A stretch of DNA of 6,562 nucleotides from Bacteroidales bacterium (lineage in GTDB: Bacteria > Bacteroidota > Bacteroidia > Bacteroidales > UBA7960): contig SLDN01000161.1 of assembly GCA_007125275.1 (NCBI GenBank), forward strand, positions 1 through 6,562, read 5' to 3'. Shown one piece after another: positions 1 through 6,562 of this stretch. Below the pieces are notes generated by a model. It was given only the letters and a program-made list of their open reading frames with translations, was not told where the DNA came from and did no database searches. The stretch's first letter is position 1. Each line of letters starts with the position of its first letter. The position numbers and the translations under genes were made by a program.

Positions 1-11
1 TATGAAATATT

Positions 12-43
12 TTTATTTTTAAACAATATTTATTTTATATTTG
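12..43 (+). promoter_or_regulatory. Candidate Bacteroidota-type promoter of the helicase gene
   Basis: TATATTTG at 36-43 matches the Bacteroidota -7 consensus TAnnTTTG exactly. The -33 box is weak: TTTA at 12-15, one base off TTTG, with a 20-base spacer. Transcription would start near position 50, giving a leader of about 40 bases before the ATG at 89. The surrounding DNA is extremely AT-rich, so a chance match is possible. The TTG at 41 that could formally extend the helicase frame lies inside this box, which supports the downstream ATG as the true start. Confidence 0.45.
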
Positions 44-84
44 CAGATATTTATTAACGATATATTATATATTCAATATTTATT
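24..84 (+). repeat. AT-rich direct repeats around the helicase promoter
   Basis: CAATATTTATT occurs at 24-34 and again at 74-84, and its core ATATTTATT also at 47-55. The core copies start at 26, 47 and 76, giving spacings of 21 and 29 bases, close to two and three helical turns. They straddle the predicted -7 box. In DNA this AT-rich such repeats can arise by chance, though phased A/T tracts could bend the DNA or hold a regulator. Confidence 0.4.
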
Positions 85-88
85 GCAC

Positions 89-2347
89 ATGTCATTAAAC
101 AGTCACAAGCAATTCGCCTCCCGCTTCATCAACTCCACCGCCTGTCCGGTCTTTCTTACAGGACGTGCTGGTACAGGAAAAACCACCTTCCTGAAAGAGA
201 TCGTGAAGCAAACACATAAGAAAACCATCGTGGCAGCACCCACCGGCATCGCAGCCATCAACGCCGGAGGCATCACACTCCACTCATTGTTTCAGTTGCC
301 GTTTGGTTCATTCATACCATCTGAAAATATCTCCGGAAGGCTTCCTTCATCTTCGGGCGTACACACTCCAAGATCTCTCATACGCAGCAGAAGGTTTCAG
401 GATGCCAAACGTAAGCTGCTCAGAGAAGTCGAACTGCTTATCATCGACGAGGTCAGCATGTTGCGCGCCGACCTGCTTGACGCCATCGATACCGTGCTGA
501 GGCATATACGTCGAAAACACTATGAACCCTTCGGAGGCCTGCAGGTACTGTTTATCGGCGATCTGCTGCAGCTGCCACCCGTGATCAAAAATGATGAATG
601 GGAGCTGCTCAAAGACCATTACCAAAGTTTGTTCTTTTTCCACGCCAATGTGCTGCAGAAACATCCACCCATCTATATTGAACTGGATCATATTTACAGG
701 CAAAGCGACCCGCACTTCATCAGTCTGCTCAACGGGCTGCGCGACAACAGCATCACACAAGAGCAACGCCGGATGCTGAACGAGCGGGTAAACAAGACTT
801 TCTCCCCAACCTCTTCCGAGGGATACATTTTCCTTACAACCCACAACTACAAAGCCGACCAGATTAACCAAAAAGCCCTCCGGAGATTATCCGCACCCAG
901 CTTTACATATGAAGCGAAAACAAAAGGCAATTTCCCTGAAAACCTGCACCCTGTAGAGCACACCCTCGAGTTTAAAGAAGGTGCACAGGTGATGTTTATC
1001 AAGAATGACCACTCCGGCGAACAGAAATATTATAATGGCAAAATAGGCATCATCGATGAGCTCGGTGAAGACAGCATCATCGTGCGCTTTAATGATGACT
1101 CCCCTCCCACCGCAGTGGAGAGATACCTTTGGGAAAACAAAAAATTCAAACTTAATGATGAGAAAAACGAAATAGAAGAAGAGTTGACAGGTACTTTTTC
1201 GCACTTTCCGATCAAGCTGGCCTGGGCGATAACCGTGCACAAGAGCCAGGGACTCACCTTCGAAAAAGCAGTAATCGATGTGGCAAACGCTTTTGCTCCA
1301 GGTCAGATATATGTCGCTTTGTCACGTCTCGTTGGACTGGAAGGCCTGATATTGAGTGATCCCATACCGGCATACCTGCCCCCGCAAGAGAAATGCTTAA
1401 AGGAATTTTCTGACCTGCGACCCGACATTAAAGACTTGAAAAGTCAGCTTCAAGCAGCTTCCATGACATTCATTCATCAGCAGCTGCTCAATACATTCGA
1501 CTTTTATGATCTGAATGACACTTTGCAGAAGCACTTACAGACATACAACAAAGAAGAGAGCCGCTCTAAAAAACAAAGCTTCCAGCCATGGGCTGTCGCA
1601 CTTCACAATGATTTTGCATCCATAAAAATCGTGGCTAACCGCTTTCAATCGCAACTCAAAAATGATCTTAGAGCCAATGACCTGTTGCACATATACAACA
1701 GGGTCAATGCTGCAATCAGTTATTTCACTCCGCCCCTAAATGAGTTTTCTAAGCGTATTTTTGATCATGTCGTTCAGGTGAACGGTCTCACCGGCGTCAA
1801 AAAATACATCAGGGAGCTCAGGGAGCTCGAAGGGTCTTTCTTTGGCAAAGTGCAGAAGCTGCACAAAATGGAAGCACTGGTAAAGGCTATGCTCGAGAAC
1901 ACTGAACCTACCCGCCATAACACGAAAAACAAAACCATTGAGGAAGAACGTGATCGGATGCTGAGCGATGAAGCAAAGAAAATCCTCAAAAAAGGGAAGG
2001 CCGGCAGTAAATCAAACAAATCATCCGAAGATGAAACGGACGGCGACACACCGGCCGAAAAAAGCCCGTCTGCATTGATCAGCGGTCGTCTCTTTAATGA
2101 AGGCATAGGCATCGAAGAGATCGCACTCGTGCGCTCGCTCGCGGCTTCCACCATCCAGTCGCACCTTGCTAAATGTGTTGAATATGAAATTGTTGACCCC
2201 AACAAACTGGTTGACCCTGAAAAGCAGAAGCAAATTCTGGCGGCCGCCAAAGAAGCCAACAGCCGGAGGCTAAGCGACATAATGGCTTTGCTGGGTGATG
2301 AATTTACTTATGGTGATATAAAAGTTACCCTGGCAGCCAACCCTTAA
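89..2347 (+). CDS. Pif1/RecD-like SF1 DNA helicase with C-terminal HTH_40-like domain
   Basis: This is a predicted cytoplasmic ATP-dependent 5'-3' DNA helicase of superfamily 1B, 752 residues long. Visible motifs are Walker A GRAGTGKT (25-32), a Pif1-like motif Ia (APTGIAA, soon after), Walker B DEVSM (120-124), motif III GDLLQLPPV (157-165), YRQ (203-205), an SH3-like 2B entry FKEGAQVMFIKND (295-307), TVHKSQG (382-388) and YVALSR (408-413). All ATPase residues look intact. Residues about 415-630 are mostly helical and I cannot assign them. A charged Lys/Ser/Glu/Asp-rich linker (about 630-659) leads to a segment from about 661 to 745 with the pattern G-(x)-EIA-x-x-R-x-L-x-x-STIQSHL, typical of HTH_40, the domain at the C-terminus of many RecQ helicases. 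The ATG at 89 was chosen over TTG at 41 because the TTG lies in a promoter-like box and homology begins just after the ATG. There is no Shine-Dalgarno, as is usual in this phylum. Likely roles, by family, are replication, recombination or G-quadruplex processing; the specific role is unknown. Confidence 0.93.
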   Translation: MSLNSHKQFASRFINSTACPVFLTGRAGTGKTTFLKEIVKQTHKKTIVAAPTGIAAINAGGITLHSLFQLPFGSFIPSENISGRLPSSSGVHTPRSLIRSRRFQDAKRKLLREVELLIIDEVSMLRADLLDAIDTVLRHIRRKHYEPFGGLQVLFIGDLLQLPPVIKNDEWELLKDHYQSLFFFHANVLQKHPPIYIELDHIYRQSDPHFISLLNGLRDNSITQEQRRMLNERVNKTFSPTSSEGYIFLTTHNYKADQINQKALRRLSAPSFTYEAKTKGNFPENLHPVEHTLEFKEGAQVMFIKNDHSGEQKYYNGKIGIIDELGEDSIIVRFNDDSPPTAVERYLWENKKFKLNDEKNEIEEELTGTFSHFPIKLAWAITVHKSQGLTFEKAVIDVANAFAPGQIYVALSRLVGLEGLILSDPIPAYLPPQEKCLKEFSDLRPDIKDLKSQLQAASMTFIHQQLLNTFDFYDLNDTLQKHLQTYNKEESRSKKQSFQPWAVALHNDFASIKIVANRFQSQLKNDLRANDLLHIYNRVNAAISYFTPPLNEFSKRIFDHVVQVNGLTGVKKYIRELRELEGSFFGKVQKLHKMEALVKAMLENTEPTRHNTKNKTIEEERDRMLSDEAKKILKKGKAGSKSNKSSEDETDGDTPAEKSPSALISGRLFNEGIGIEEIALVRSLAASTIQSHLAKCVEYEIVDPNKLVDPEKQKQILAAAKEANSRRLSDIMALLGDEFTYGDIKVTLAANP
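1811..1828 (+). repeat. Exact 9-base tandem duplication inside the helicase gene
   Basis: AGGGAGCTC occurs twice in direct succession. In frame it encodes part of RELREL in the unassigned helical middle region of the helicase. It keeps the reading frame and would add one helical turn. It looks like a simple slippage duplication. Confidence 0.6.
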
Positions 2348-2375
2348 GCGAACACCAGCCCTTTCTCTGCCTCAT

Positions 2376-3791
2376 CTATTCCACAAAAAGTTTGTAGTGG
2401 TTGTATATTTCGAGAATGTTATTCACATAGTTAACGGGTTCAATCCCTGAGGCGTAACCATATCTGACTTCTTCACGATTATAGTATTCCGGGTTTGATT
2501 TTTTGAGCATGTAGTTCTCAACATGGCCATGCCATATATCCGGATCGACATGGTGGGCTGCGGCAAGGCGTCTTGCATCCTGCACATGTCCATGGCCGGC
2601 ATTGTAAGATGCAATCACGAAAAGCAGTCGTTCATCCGGGTTTTCAATGTGTTGCTTCCAGTAATCATCAAGCCAGGAGATAAAGGCTGCTCCGGCAGCG
2701 ACATTTTGCACCGGGTTGTAAGGATCTGCCGCCCCAAACTCAAGGGCAGTCCGTGGCATGAGTTGCATTATGCCAATGGCTCCGGCCCACGATCTCGCAT
2801 CCGGGTCAAAACGTGATTCCTGGTATGCCAGAGCAGCAAATAAACGCCAGTCCCACCCAAGCCTTGTGGCATTAGCGCGGAAAAGTTCATCATAAGGAGA
2901 TATCTTACCACCGGCAATAAGGAAATAATCACTGGCATAACGTGACCGAAAGGCGCGCCTGTTTTCAAAATATTTATTGTAGATCACATAAAAATCCACT
3001 TCATTGCGGGCCTCTTCCAGCCAGCCATTGAGTGATTCTATCAGCAAAACCGACGATGGTCTCAGCGCCCAGGCCGTTTGCTGCGGCAAACTGATGGCTG
3101 TGGACACATCCAGATCCCTGTAATATGCTGATTGGATTGCCGCTATGTTCTCATCGGCCACAGTATACCTGATCTGTCCTTCTGCAACCATCGAAATCAG
3201 CTCTTCAGTAGTAACCCCCTTGCCAGCTTCAACAATTTGAATGTCAGAACCTATCTCAGAAGAAAGGTTTCTTAACCTGCTTACATAGGCTGAGCCCCGG
3301 CGCACGTGCACCGTGTCGCCGGCCAGTTCAATCGGGTTGCGAACAAGCATCTGTTCAATCCTGTGCAGCATCATTTGTCGCCACCCCTCGGGCTTGCGCT
3401 GCACCAACACCTGCCTGGTGGTATTAAAAGGGTCAGTAAACGCCAGATGTTCGCGCCGCTCACTTGTGATCGTTAAAGCATAAGCAATCATATCTCCCTC
3501 CCCCCTTTCCAGCATCTCAATCATCTCATCAAAATCCCGCGCCAATTTTATGATGACAGGCAGTCCCAGATGCTCGCCATATAACTGCAACAGCTCATAT
3601 TCGTAACCCATTGCCTCTCCCCTGTAAACGAAATAACTGATCGGACTGTAGCTTGTGATCGCAACAAGCTCACCGCTTTCAATTATCTCAGGAAGGTCAG
3701 CAAAGTGCGAACTGCTCTTTGTTCCTTCCTCGCAAGAGATGATCAAACAAAGAAACAAACCACACAATAAAACCTGCCCGGATCTTTTCAT
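2376..3791 (-). CDS. mltF: MltF-like lipoprotein: SBP_bac_3 domain fused to lytic transglycosylase
   Basis: The 471-residue protein is a predicted envelope lytic murein transglycosylase, cleaving the MurNAc-GlcNAc bond of peptidoglycan to give 1,6-anhydro products. It begins with a lipoprotein signal (charged KR, hydrophobic stretch, lipobox IIS-Cys20). Residues about 31-275 form a type-2 periplasmic binding domain, with GYEYELLQL near 62-70 and TITSERREHLAFTDPF near 107-122. Arg112 sits where the amino-acid-binding family holds the ligand carboxylate. Residues about 298-440 form the SLT domain: catalytic Glu325 in YQESRFDP, GIMQLMP (340-346) and ASYNAG (394-399). This order matches MltF (family 1E; E. 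coli MltF is of similar length). The frame stays open to a GTG at 3923, but the ATG at 3791 is chosen because it gives a clean signal peptide and lies 57 bases below a promoter candidate. It converges with the helicase (28-base gap) and diverges from the amidohydrolase. The symbol rests on architecture only. Confidence 0.92.
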   Translation of the reverse strand: MKRSGQVLLCGLFLCLIISCEEGTKSSSHFADLPEIIESGELVAITSYSPISYFVYRGEAMGYEYELLQLYGEHLGLPVIIKLARDFDEMIEMLERGEGDMIAYALTITSERREHLAFTDPFNTTRQVLVQRKPEGWRQMMLHRIEQMLVRNPIELAGDTVHVRRGSAYVSRLRNLSSEIGSDIQIVEAGKGVTTEELISMVAEGQIRYTVADENIAAIQSAYYRDLDVSTAISLPQQTAWALRPSSVLLIESLNGWLEEARNEVDFYVIYNKYFENRRAFRSRYASDYFLIAGGKISPYDELFRANATRLGWDWRLFAALAYQESRFDPDARSWAGAIGIMQLMPRTALEFGAADPYNPVQNVAAGAAFISWLDDYWKQHIENPDERLLFVIASYNAGHGHVQDARRLAAAHHVDPDIWHGHVENYMLKKSNPEYYNREEVRYGYASGIEPVNYVNNILEIYNHYKLFVE

Positions 3792-3795
3792 AACT

Positions 3796-3807
3796 GAATG
3801 CGCATTC
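3796..3807. repeat. Perfect 12-base palindrome beside the mltF-like start
   Basis: GAATGCGCATTC reads the same on both strands and ends 5 bases before the ATG of the mltF-like gene, downstream of its predicted promoter. It could be a half-buried operator or a chance palindrome. It has no loop, so it would make a poor RNA hairpin. No second copy was noticed in the window. Confidence 0.5.
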
Positions 3808-3854
3808 GCGTCTTTTTGATGAACGAATAGTATGTATTTAGATGAATTCCAGCA

Positions 3855-3885
3855 TAAAACTATGCATAATTTCACTAACACCAAA
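3855..3885 (-). promoter_or_regulatory. Candidate Bacteroidota-type promoter for the mltF-like gene
   Basis: On the minus strand TTTG (plus positions 3882-3885) is followed after exactly 19 bases by TAGTTTTA (3855-3862), one base off the -7 consensus TAnnTTTG. Order and spacing fit the Bacteroidota housekeeping promoter. Transcription would start near 3848 and leave a leader of about 57 bases before the ATG at 3791. A second TTTG lies at 3887-3890. The assignment is by pattern only. Confidence 0.5.
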
Positions 3886-4066
3886 ACAAACCACGAAAAA
3901 TTACCGCACAATGCCCAAAACACACCGTTTACCGTTTTTGCTTACAAAAGCATTTCCGGTATTATAATAGTTTCCGTTTTTTTGATTATCATTGCATTGG
4001 ATTTTATCCTATCAGGCATCCTCCAATGGATCAATAACCCTGAACGATTAATCAAAACACAAACAA

Positions 4067-5752
4067 ATGAAAGCATTCTTAAGTATTCCAATTATTTTGT
4101 CAACATTTCTTTTATTTATGAACACTTCCTGCACAACAGAATATGCCGACAAGGTTTTTATCAATGGCAATTTTTACACGATGGATTATCAGCAGCCGAC
4201 GGCAGAGGCTGTTGCCATCCGTGACAACAAATTCATTTTCGTTGGCAGCAACGATGATGCGCTTGCTTTGTCAGGAAATCACACCTCAGTGGTCGACCTT
4301 GAAGGCGCTTATGTGTTGCCCGGACTAACGGAAAGCCATTTGCATTTCGACAATCTGGGGCGCAATCTGCTGAAAGAGCCACTCGATGTGTACTGGTTAC
4401 AGCTTGATGAGCTGACGGGTCGTCTTGCGGAGGCTGTGTCAAAAGCTTCACCGGGTGATTGGATCATCGCTCGCGGCTACAATGAAGCGCTGTGGGATGA
4501 AACACCCCACCGAAGCATCCTGGATGCTTTCAGTCCTGACAATCCCGTTGTTTTGCGCCGCTATTGCGGGCATGCGCATTGGGTTAACAGCAAGGCCCTC
4601 GAAGTAGCCGGTGTTACCGCTGACACCCCTTCGCCGGACGCAGGGCATATTTTCATTGATGGTGAAGGAGACCCCAGCGGTGTATTGATATCTGCTGCCG
4701 GTGGCCTGGTGACAGGACACATTCCGCCGGCATCTGCACTGACCGAAGCCGAAGAGCTCGAAGCGCTGCGCCTGGCCAGCGACACACTGCTTGCTTCCGG
4801 AATTACCACAGTACATTGTGCCAGCCAGACCGGCCTTGAAGATATCCGATTACGCCGTAAAGCTTATGAGCAAGGCAAACTGAAGGTCAGGGTGATGGAT
4901 GCACTCGAAGCTGAAGCGGCCAAAGAGCTGAACAAGCCTTTGATTGGTCTCTATGATGATCGTTACACCGTGCGATGGGTCAAAATGTTTATCGATGGAT
5001 CGCTCGGCGGACGTGGGGCTGCCATGACAGAAGCTTACTCGGATATGCCCGGCGAGCACGGTGCATTGCGTGCCCTCGGTCAGGATGAAGAAGCATATAC
5101 AGCACTCGTGGCCGGGTTCCTGGAAATGGGTTTTACAACCCGCACCCACTCCATTGGCGATATGGGAAATCACGTAACCCTCAACGCATTTGAAAATGCC
5201 ATGGAAAGGACAGCCATTGGCCCAAAACAGGCACGCCTGGTTGTGGAGCATGCACAGGTATTGCGCCCGGAGGACATTCCACGCTTCGCAAACAGACAAA
5301 TCATTGCATCCATGCAGCCGGTGCACGCAACAGAAGATATGCTCTTTGTTGAAGACCGCATCGGTTACGAGCGAGCACAAACAGCCTACGCCTGGCGAAG
5401 CATCATCGATCAGGGTGGCATCATTGCCGCAGGATCAGACTATTGGGTGTCGCCCTTCAACCCTTTTTACGGTATGCACGCCGCCATCACCCGGCAGGAC
5501 AGAAACAACAACCCGCCCGGCGGCTGGTTCCCTGAGCAGGCTATGACACGCCAGGAAGCCCTCAAAGCCTACACGAGATGGCCGGCTTACGTAGAATTTT
5601 CTGAAGACATCAAAGGGTCAATAACAGCTGGAAAATTGGCCGATTTAATTGTAATTGACAGAGATTACTTCAGAATGCCGTCAAACGAAATTCACCAGAT
5701 TCAAGTGCTCAGAACAGTCCTTGGTGGCGAAACAGTCTATCTGAAAGATTAG
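4067..5752 (+). CDS. Exported YtcJ-like metal-dependent amidohydrolase (Amidohydro_3)
   Basis: The 561-residue protein belongs to the amidohydrolase superfamily, YtcJ/NfdA-like group (Amidohydro_3), whose known members hydrolyse amide or N-formyl bonds at a TIM-barrel metal site. Visible signatures are VLPGLTESHLHF with metal ligands His91 and His93, the family motif GHAHWVNSKAL (168-178), VKMFIDGS with the candidate bridging Lys306, THSIGD with His361, EHAQ with His395, SMQPVHA (415-421) and AAGSD with Asp458. LADLIVIDRD near the C-terminus closes the usual beta-sandwich. All expected metal and catalytic residues are present, so it should be active. The N-terminus has a signal-peptide-like stretch ending MNTS-Cys22. 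Cys suggests a lipoprotein, but Asn at -3 is unusual for a lipobox. Length is normal for the family. The substrate cannot be read from sequence. It is divergent from the mltF-like gene, and the dipeptidase gene starts 44 bases after its stop, probably in the same transcript. Confidence 0.93.
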   Translation: MKAFLSIPIILSTFLLFMNTSCTTEYADKVFINGNFYTMDYQQPTAEAVAIRDNKFIFVGSNDDALALSGNHTSVVDLEGAYVLPGLTESHLHFDNLGRNLLKEPLDVYWLQLDELTGRLAEAVSKASPGDWIIARGYNEALWDETPHRSILDAFSPDNPVVLRRYCGHAHWVNSKALEVAGVTADTPSPDAGHIFIDGEGDPSGVLISAAGGLVTGHIPPASALTEAEELEALRLASDTLLASGITTVHCASQTGLEDIRLRRKAYEQGKLKVRVMDALEAEAAKELNKPLIGLYDDRYTVRWVKMFIDGSLGGRGAAMTEAYSDMPGEHGALRALGQDEEAYTALVAGFLEMGFTTRTHSIGDMGNHVTLNAFENAMERTAIGPKQARLVVEHAQVLRPEDIPRFANRQIIASMQPVHATEDMLFVEDRIGYERAQTAYAWRSIIDQGGIIAAGSDYWVSPFNPFYGMHAAITRQDRNNNPPGGWFPEQAMTRQEALKAYTRWPAYVEFSEDIKGSITAGKLADLIVIDRDYFRMPSNEIHQIQVLRTVLGGETVYLKD

Positions 5753-5796
5753 TATAAGCAAATATCGATATAAATAAAATAGTAAAACATGAAGCG

Positions 5797-6562
5797 ATGA
5801 CTAATAGAATTTTCTTAATTTTTTACATGCTTGTTGCAATGTTAGTATTTGCAAATACTTCTCCTGCTTATGGCTGTTTTGCGGTGGTTGTTGGAAAAGA
5901 TGCCAGTGCCGATGGCTCAGTCTTATTTGCGCACCTGGAACAAAATTCGAATCTGAGCAAGATGGGTTACAGATACGTACCGCGCATTGAGCACAAACCA
6001 GGCAGCATGGTACAGCTGCGTCGTGGTGGTTCATGGCCGCAACCTGAAGTCAGCTGGGCTTACCTCTGGACTGCAAACACAGGCTCGGAGTTTTCGGATG
6101 GATATTTCAACGAATGGGGGGTTGCGATTGCTTCGGATGCCTGTGCCACACGCGAAGATTCTTATGATGAGCTTGTAGCCAGCGGAGCTATAACAGATGG
6201 AGGCATAGGTTACAAGTTGCGGCGCGTGGTTGCACAGCGTGCCACGACGGCGCGCGAAGGCGTTGAAATTGCAGCAGAGCTGCTTAATTACTTTGGATAT
6301 GCGGCCAGTGGACGCACTTATGTAATTGCCGATGCCAATGAAGGCTGGCTGCTGTCGGTGGCCCGCGGCAAACACTGGATCGCGCAACGTGTGCCCGACA
6401 ACGCCATCGTATTGCTGCCCAATGTGCATATCATCGGGCCCGAAGCCGACCTGAACGACACCGAAAATGTGATGGCCTCTGAAGGCCTGCTGGAATATGC
6501 CATAGAAAGAGGCTGGTACGACCCGGCATCAGGAGAAGCGTTCAGCTTCAGGGAAGCATTCA
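5797..6562 (+). CDS. C69-family dipeptidase, exported, 3' end outside the window
   Basis: The first 255 residues of a peptidase family C69 (PF03577) dipeptidase are present. It is an Ntn-type cysteine hydrolase that splits dipeptides, and the frame is open to the window edge. A hydrophobic signal peptide (residues 1-26, ending SPAYG) leads straight to Cys27, followed by FAVVVGKDASADGSVLFAH, the N-terminal C69 signature in which Cys is the nucleophile. Further family landmarks are NEWGVAIASD (105-114), GGIGYKLRRVV (135-145), then RTYVIADANEGWLL (173-186) and HWIAQRVPDN (193-202). The ATG at 5797 gives the complete signal peptide; an ATG at 5789 is out of frame and stops after three codons. Residues usually continue to about 400-550, so roughly half is missing. 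With 44 bases to the amidohydrolase stop and no promoter box between them, co-transcription is likely. The product is probably periplasmic or lipid-anchored and would release amino acids from peptides. Confidence 0.9.
   Translation, partial: MTNRIFLIFYMLVAMLVFANTSPAYGCFAVVVGKDASADGSVLFAHLEQNSNLSKMGYRYVPRIEHKPGSMVQLRRGGSWPQPEVSWAYLWTANTGSEFSDGYFNEWGVAIASDACATREDSYDELVASGAITDGGIGYKLRRVVAQRATTAREGVEIAAELLNYFGYAASGRTYVIADANEGWLLSVARGKHWIAQRVPDNAIVLLPNVHIIGPEADLNDTENVMASEGLLEYAIERGWYDPASGEAFSFREAF

Larger units (their letters stand above)
3792..4066. other. Divergent intergenic control region
   Basis: This 275-base AT-rich stretch separates the divergent mltF-like and amidohydrolase starts and should carry both promoters. 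The minus-strand promoter is listed separately. On the plus strand I find no convincing pair. The nearest boxes are TATCATTG at 3987-3994 (one base off TAnnTTTG, no -33 partner) and TTTG at 3981-3984 followed 20 bases on by TATCCTAT. It also holds a 12-base palindrome (3796-3807) and a tandem heptamer ACCGTTT twice at 3924-3937. The bases just before the ATG at 4067 are A-rich (AAACACAAACAA) with no Shine-Dalgarno. No RNA gene or riboswitch fold was recognised. Confidence 0.6.

Noticed and set aside
41..88. Extension of the helicase by 16 residues from TTG at 41.
   Set aside because: The TTG is part of a promoter-like TATATTTG, the added residues (Ile/Tyr-rich) reflect AT-rich non-coding DNA, and an ATG stands at 89 just before family homology begins.
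347..871. 174-codon minus-strand frame opposite the helicase, and other long antisense frames such as 1774-2280 and 4850-5380.
   Set aside because: They lie wholly within strongly supported genes with intact motifs, show no recognisable domain, and are Cys-, Ser- or His-rich in the way shadow frames are.
2331..2339. Small palindrome TGGCAGCCA at the end of the helicase gene as a terminator stem.
   Set aside because: The stem is only four base pairs with a one-base centre and has no following T-run, so it would not form a working terminator.
3792..3923. N-terminal extension of the mltF-like frame from a GTG at 3923, adding 44 residues.
   Set aside because: It would place a second hydrophobic segment before a clean lipoprotein signal and would start upstream of the predicted promoter. 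The ATG at 3791 fits the family better.
3832..4224. 130-codon plus-strand frame with a strongly hydrophobic stretch, suggesting a small membrane protein.
   Set aside because: It covers the mltF-like promoter and its last 158 bases overlap the well-supported amidohydrolase in another frame. The hydrophobic run falls in AT-rich intergenic DNA where Ile/Phe/Leu codons are expected, and its tail reads as the shifted frame of the amidohydrolase gene.

Overview
The window reads as chromosomal DNA of a member of the Bacteroidota, probably a Bacteroidales or Marinilabiliales relative. This is an inference. It rests on AT-rich start regions without Shine-Dalgarno sequences, on promoter-like boxes of the Bacteroidota type (TTTG, about 19 bases, TAnnTTTG), and on protein types common in that phylum, above all a Pif1-type helicase with a RecQ-style C-terminal helix-turn-helix. 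No rRNA, tRNA, CRISPR array, insertion sequence or integrase was seen.

Layout: (1) 1-88 is a very AT-rich leader with a promoter-like box. (2) 89-2347 (+) encodes a 752-residue Pif1/RecD-like helicase with a C-terminal HTH_40-like domain. (3) 28 bases separate it from a convergent gene, 3791-2376 (-), encoding an MltF-like lipoprotein: an amino-acid-type periplasmic binding domain fused to a lytic transglycosylase domain. (4) 3792-4066 is a divergent intergenic region holding a good minus-strand promoter candidate and a 12-base palindrome next to the mltF-like start. (5) 4067-5752 (+) encodes an exported YtcJ-like metal-dependent amidohydrolase. (6) 44 bases later, from 5797 to the window edge, lies the N-terminal part of an exported C69-family dipeptidase with no stop before the end.

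The three genes right of the helicase all encode predicted envelope proteins that act on peptidoglycan, amide or peptide bonds. The amidohydrolase and dipeptidase are probably co-transcribed and could form a small peptide or amide scavenging unit. The divergent MltF-like protein remodels or recycles the wall and may sense muropeptides through its binding domain. The helicase looks like an unrelated housekeeping DNA-maintenance gene. I see no clear novel multi-gene system. The most interesting points are the helicase architecture with its unassigned middle region, the double reading of Cys27 in the dipeptidase, and the divergent control region.
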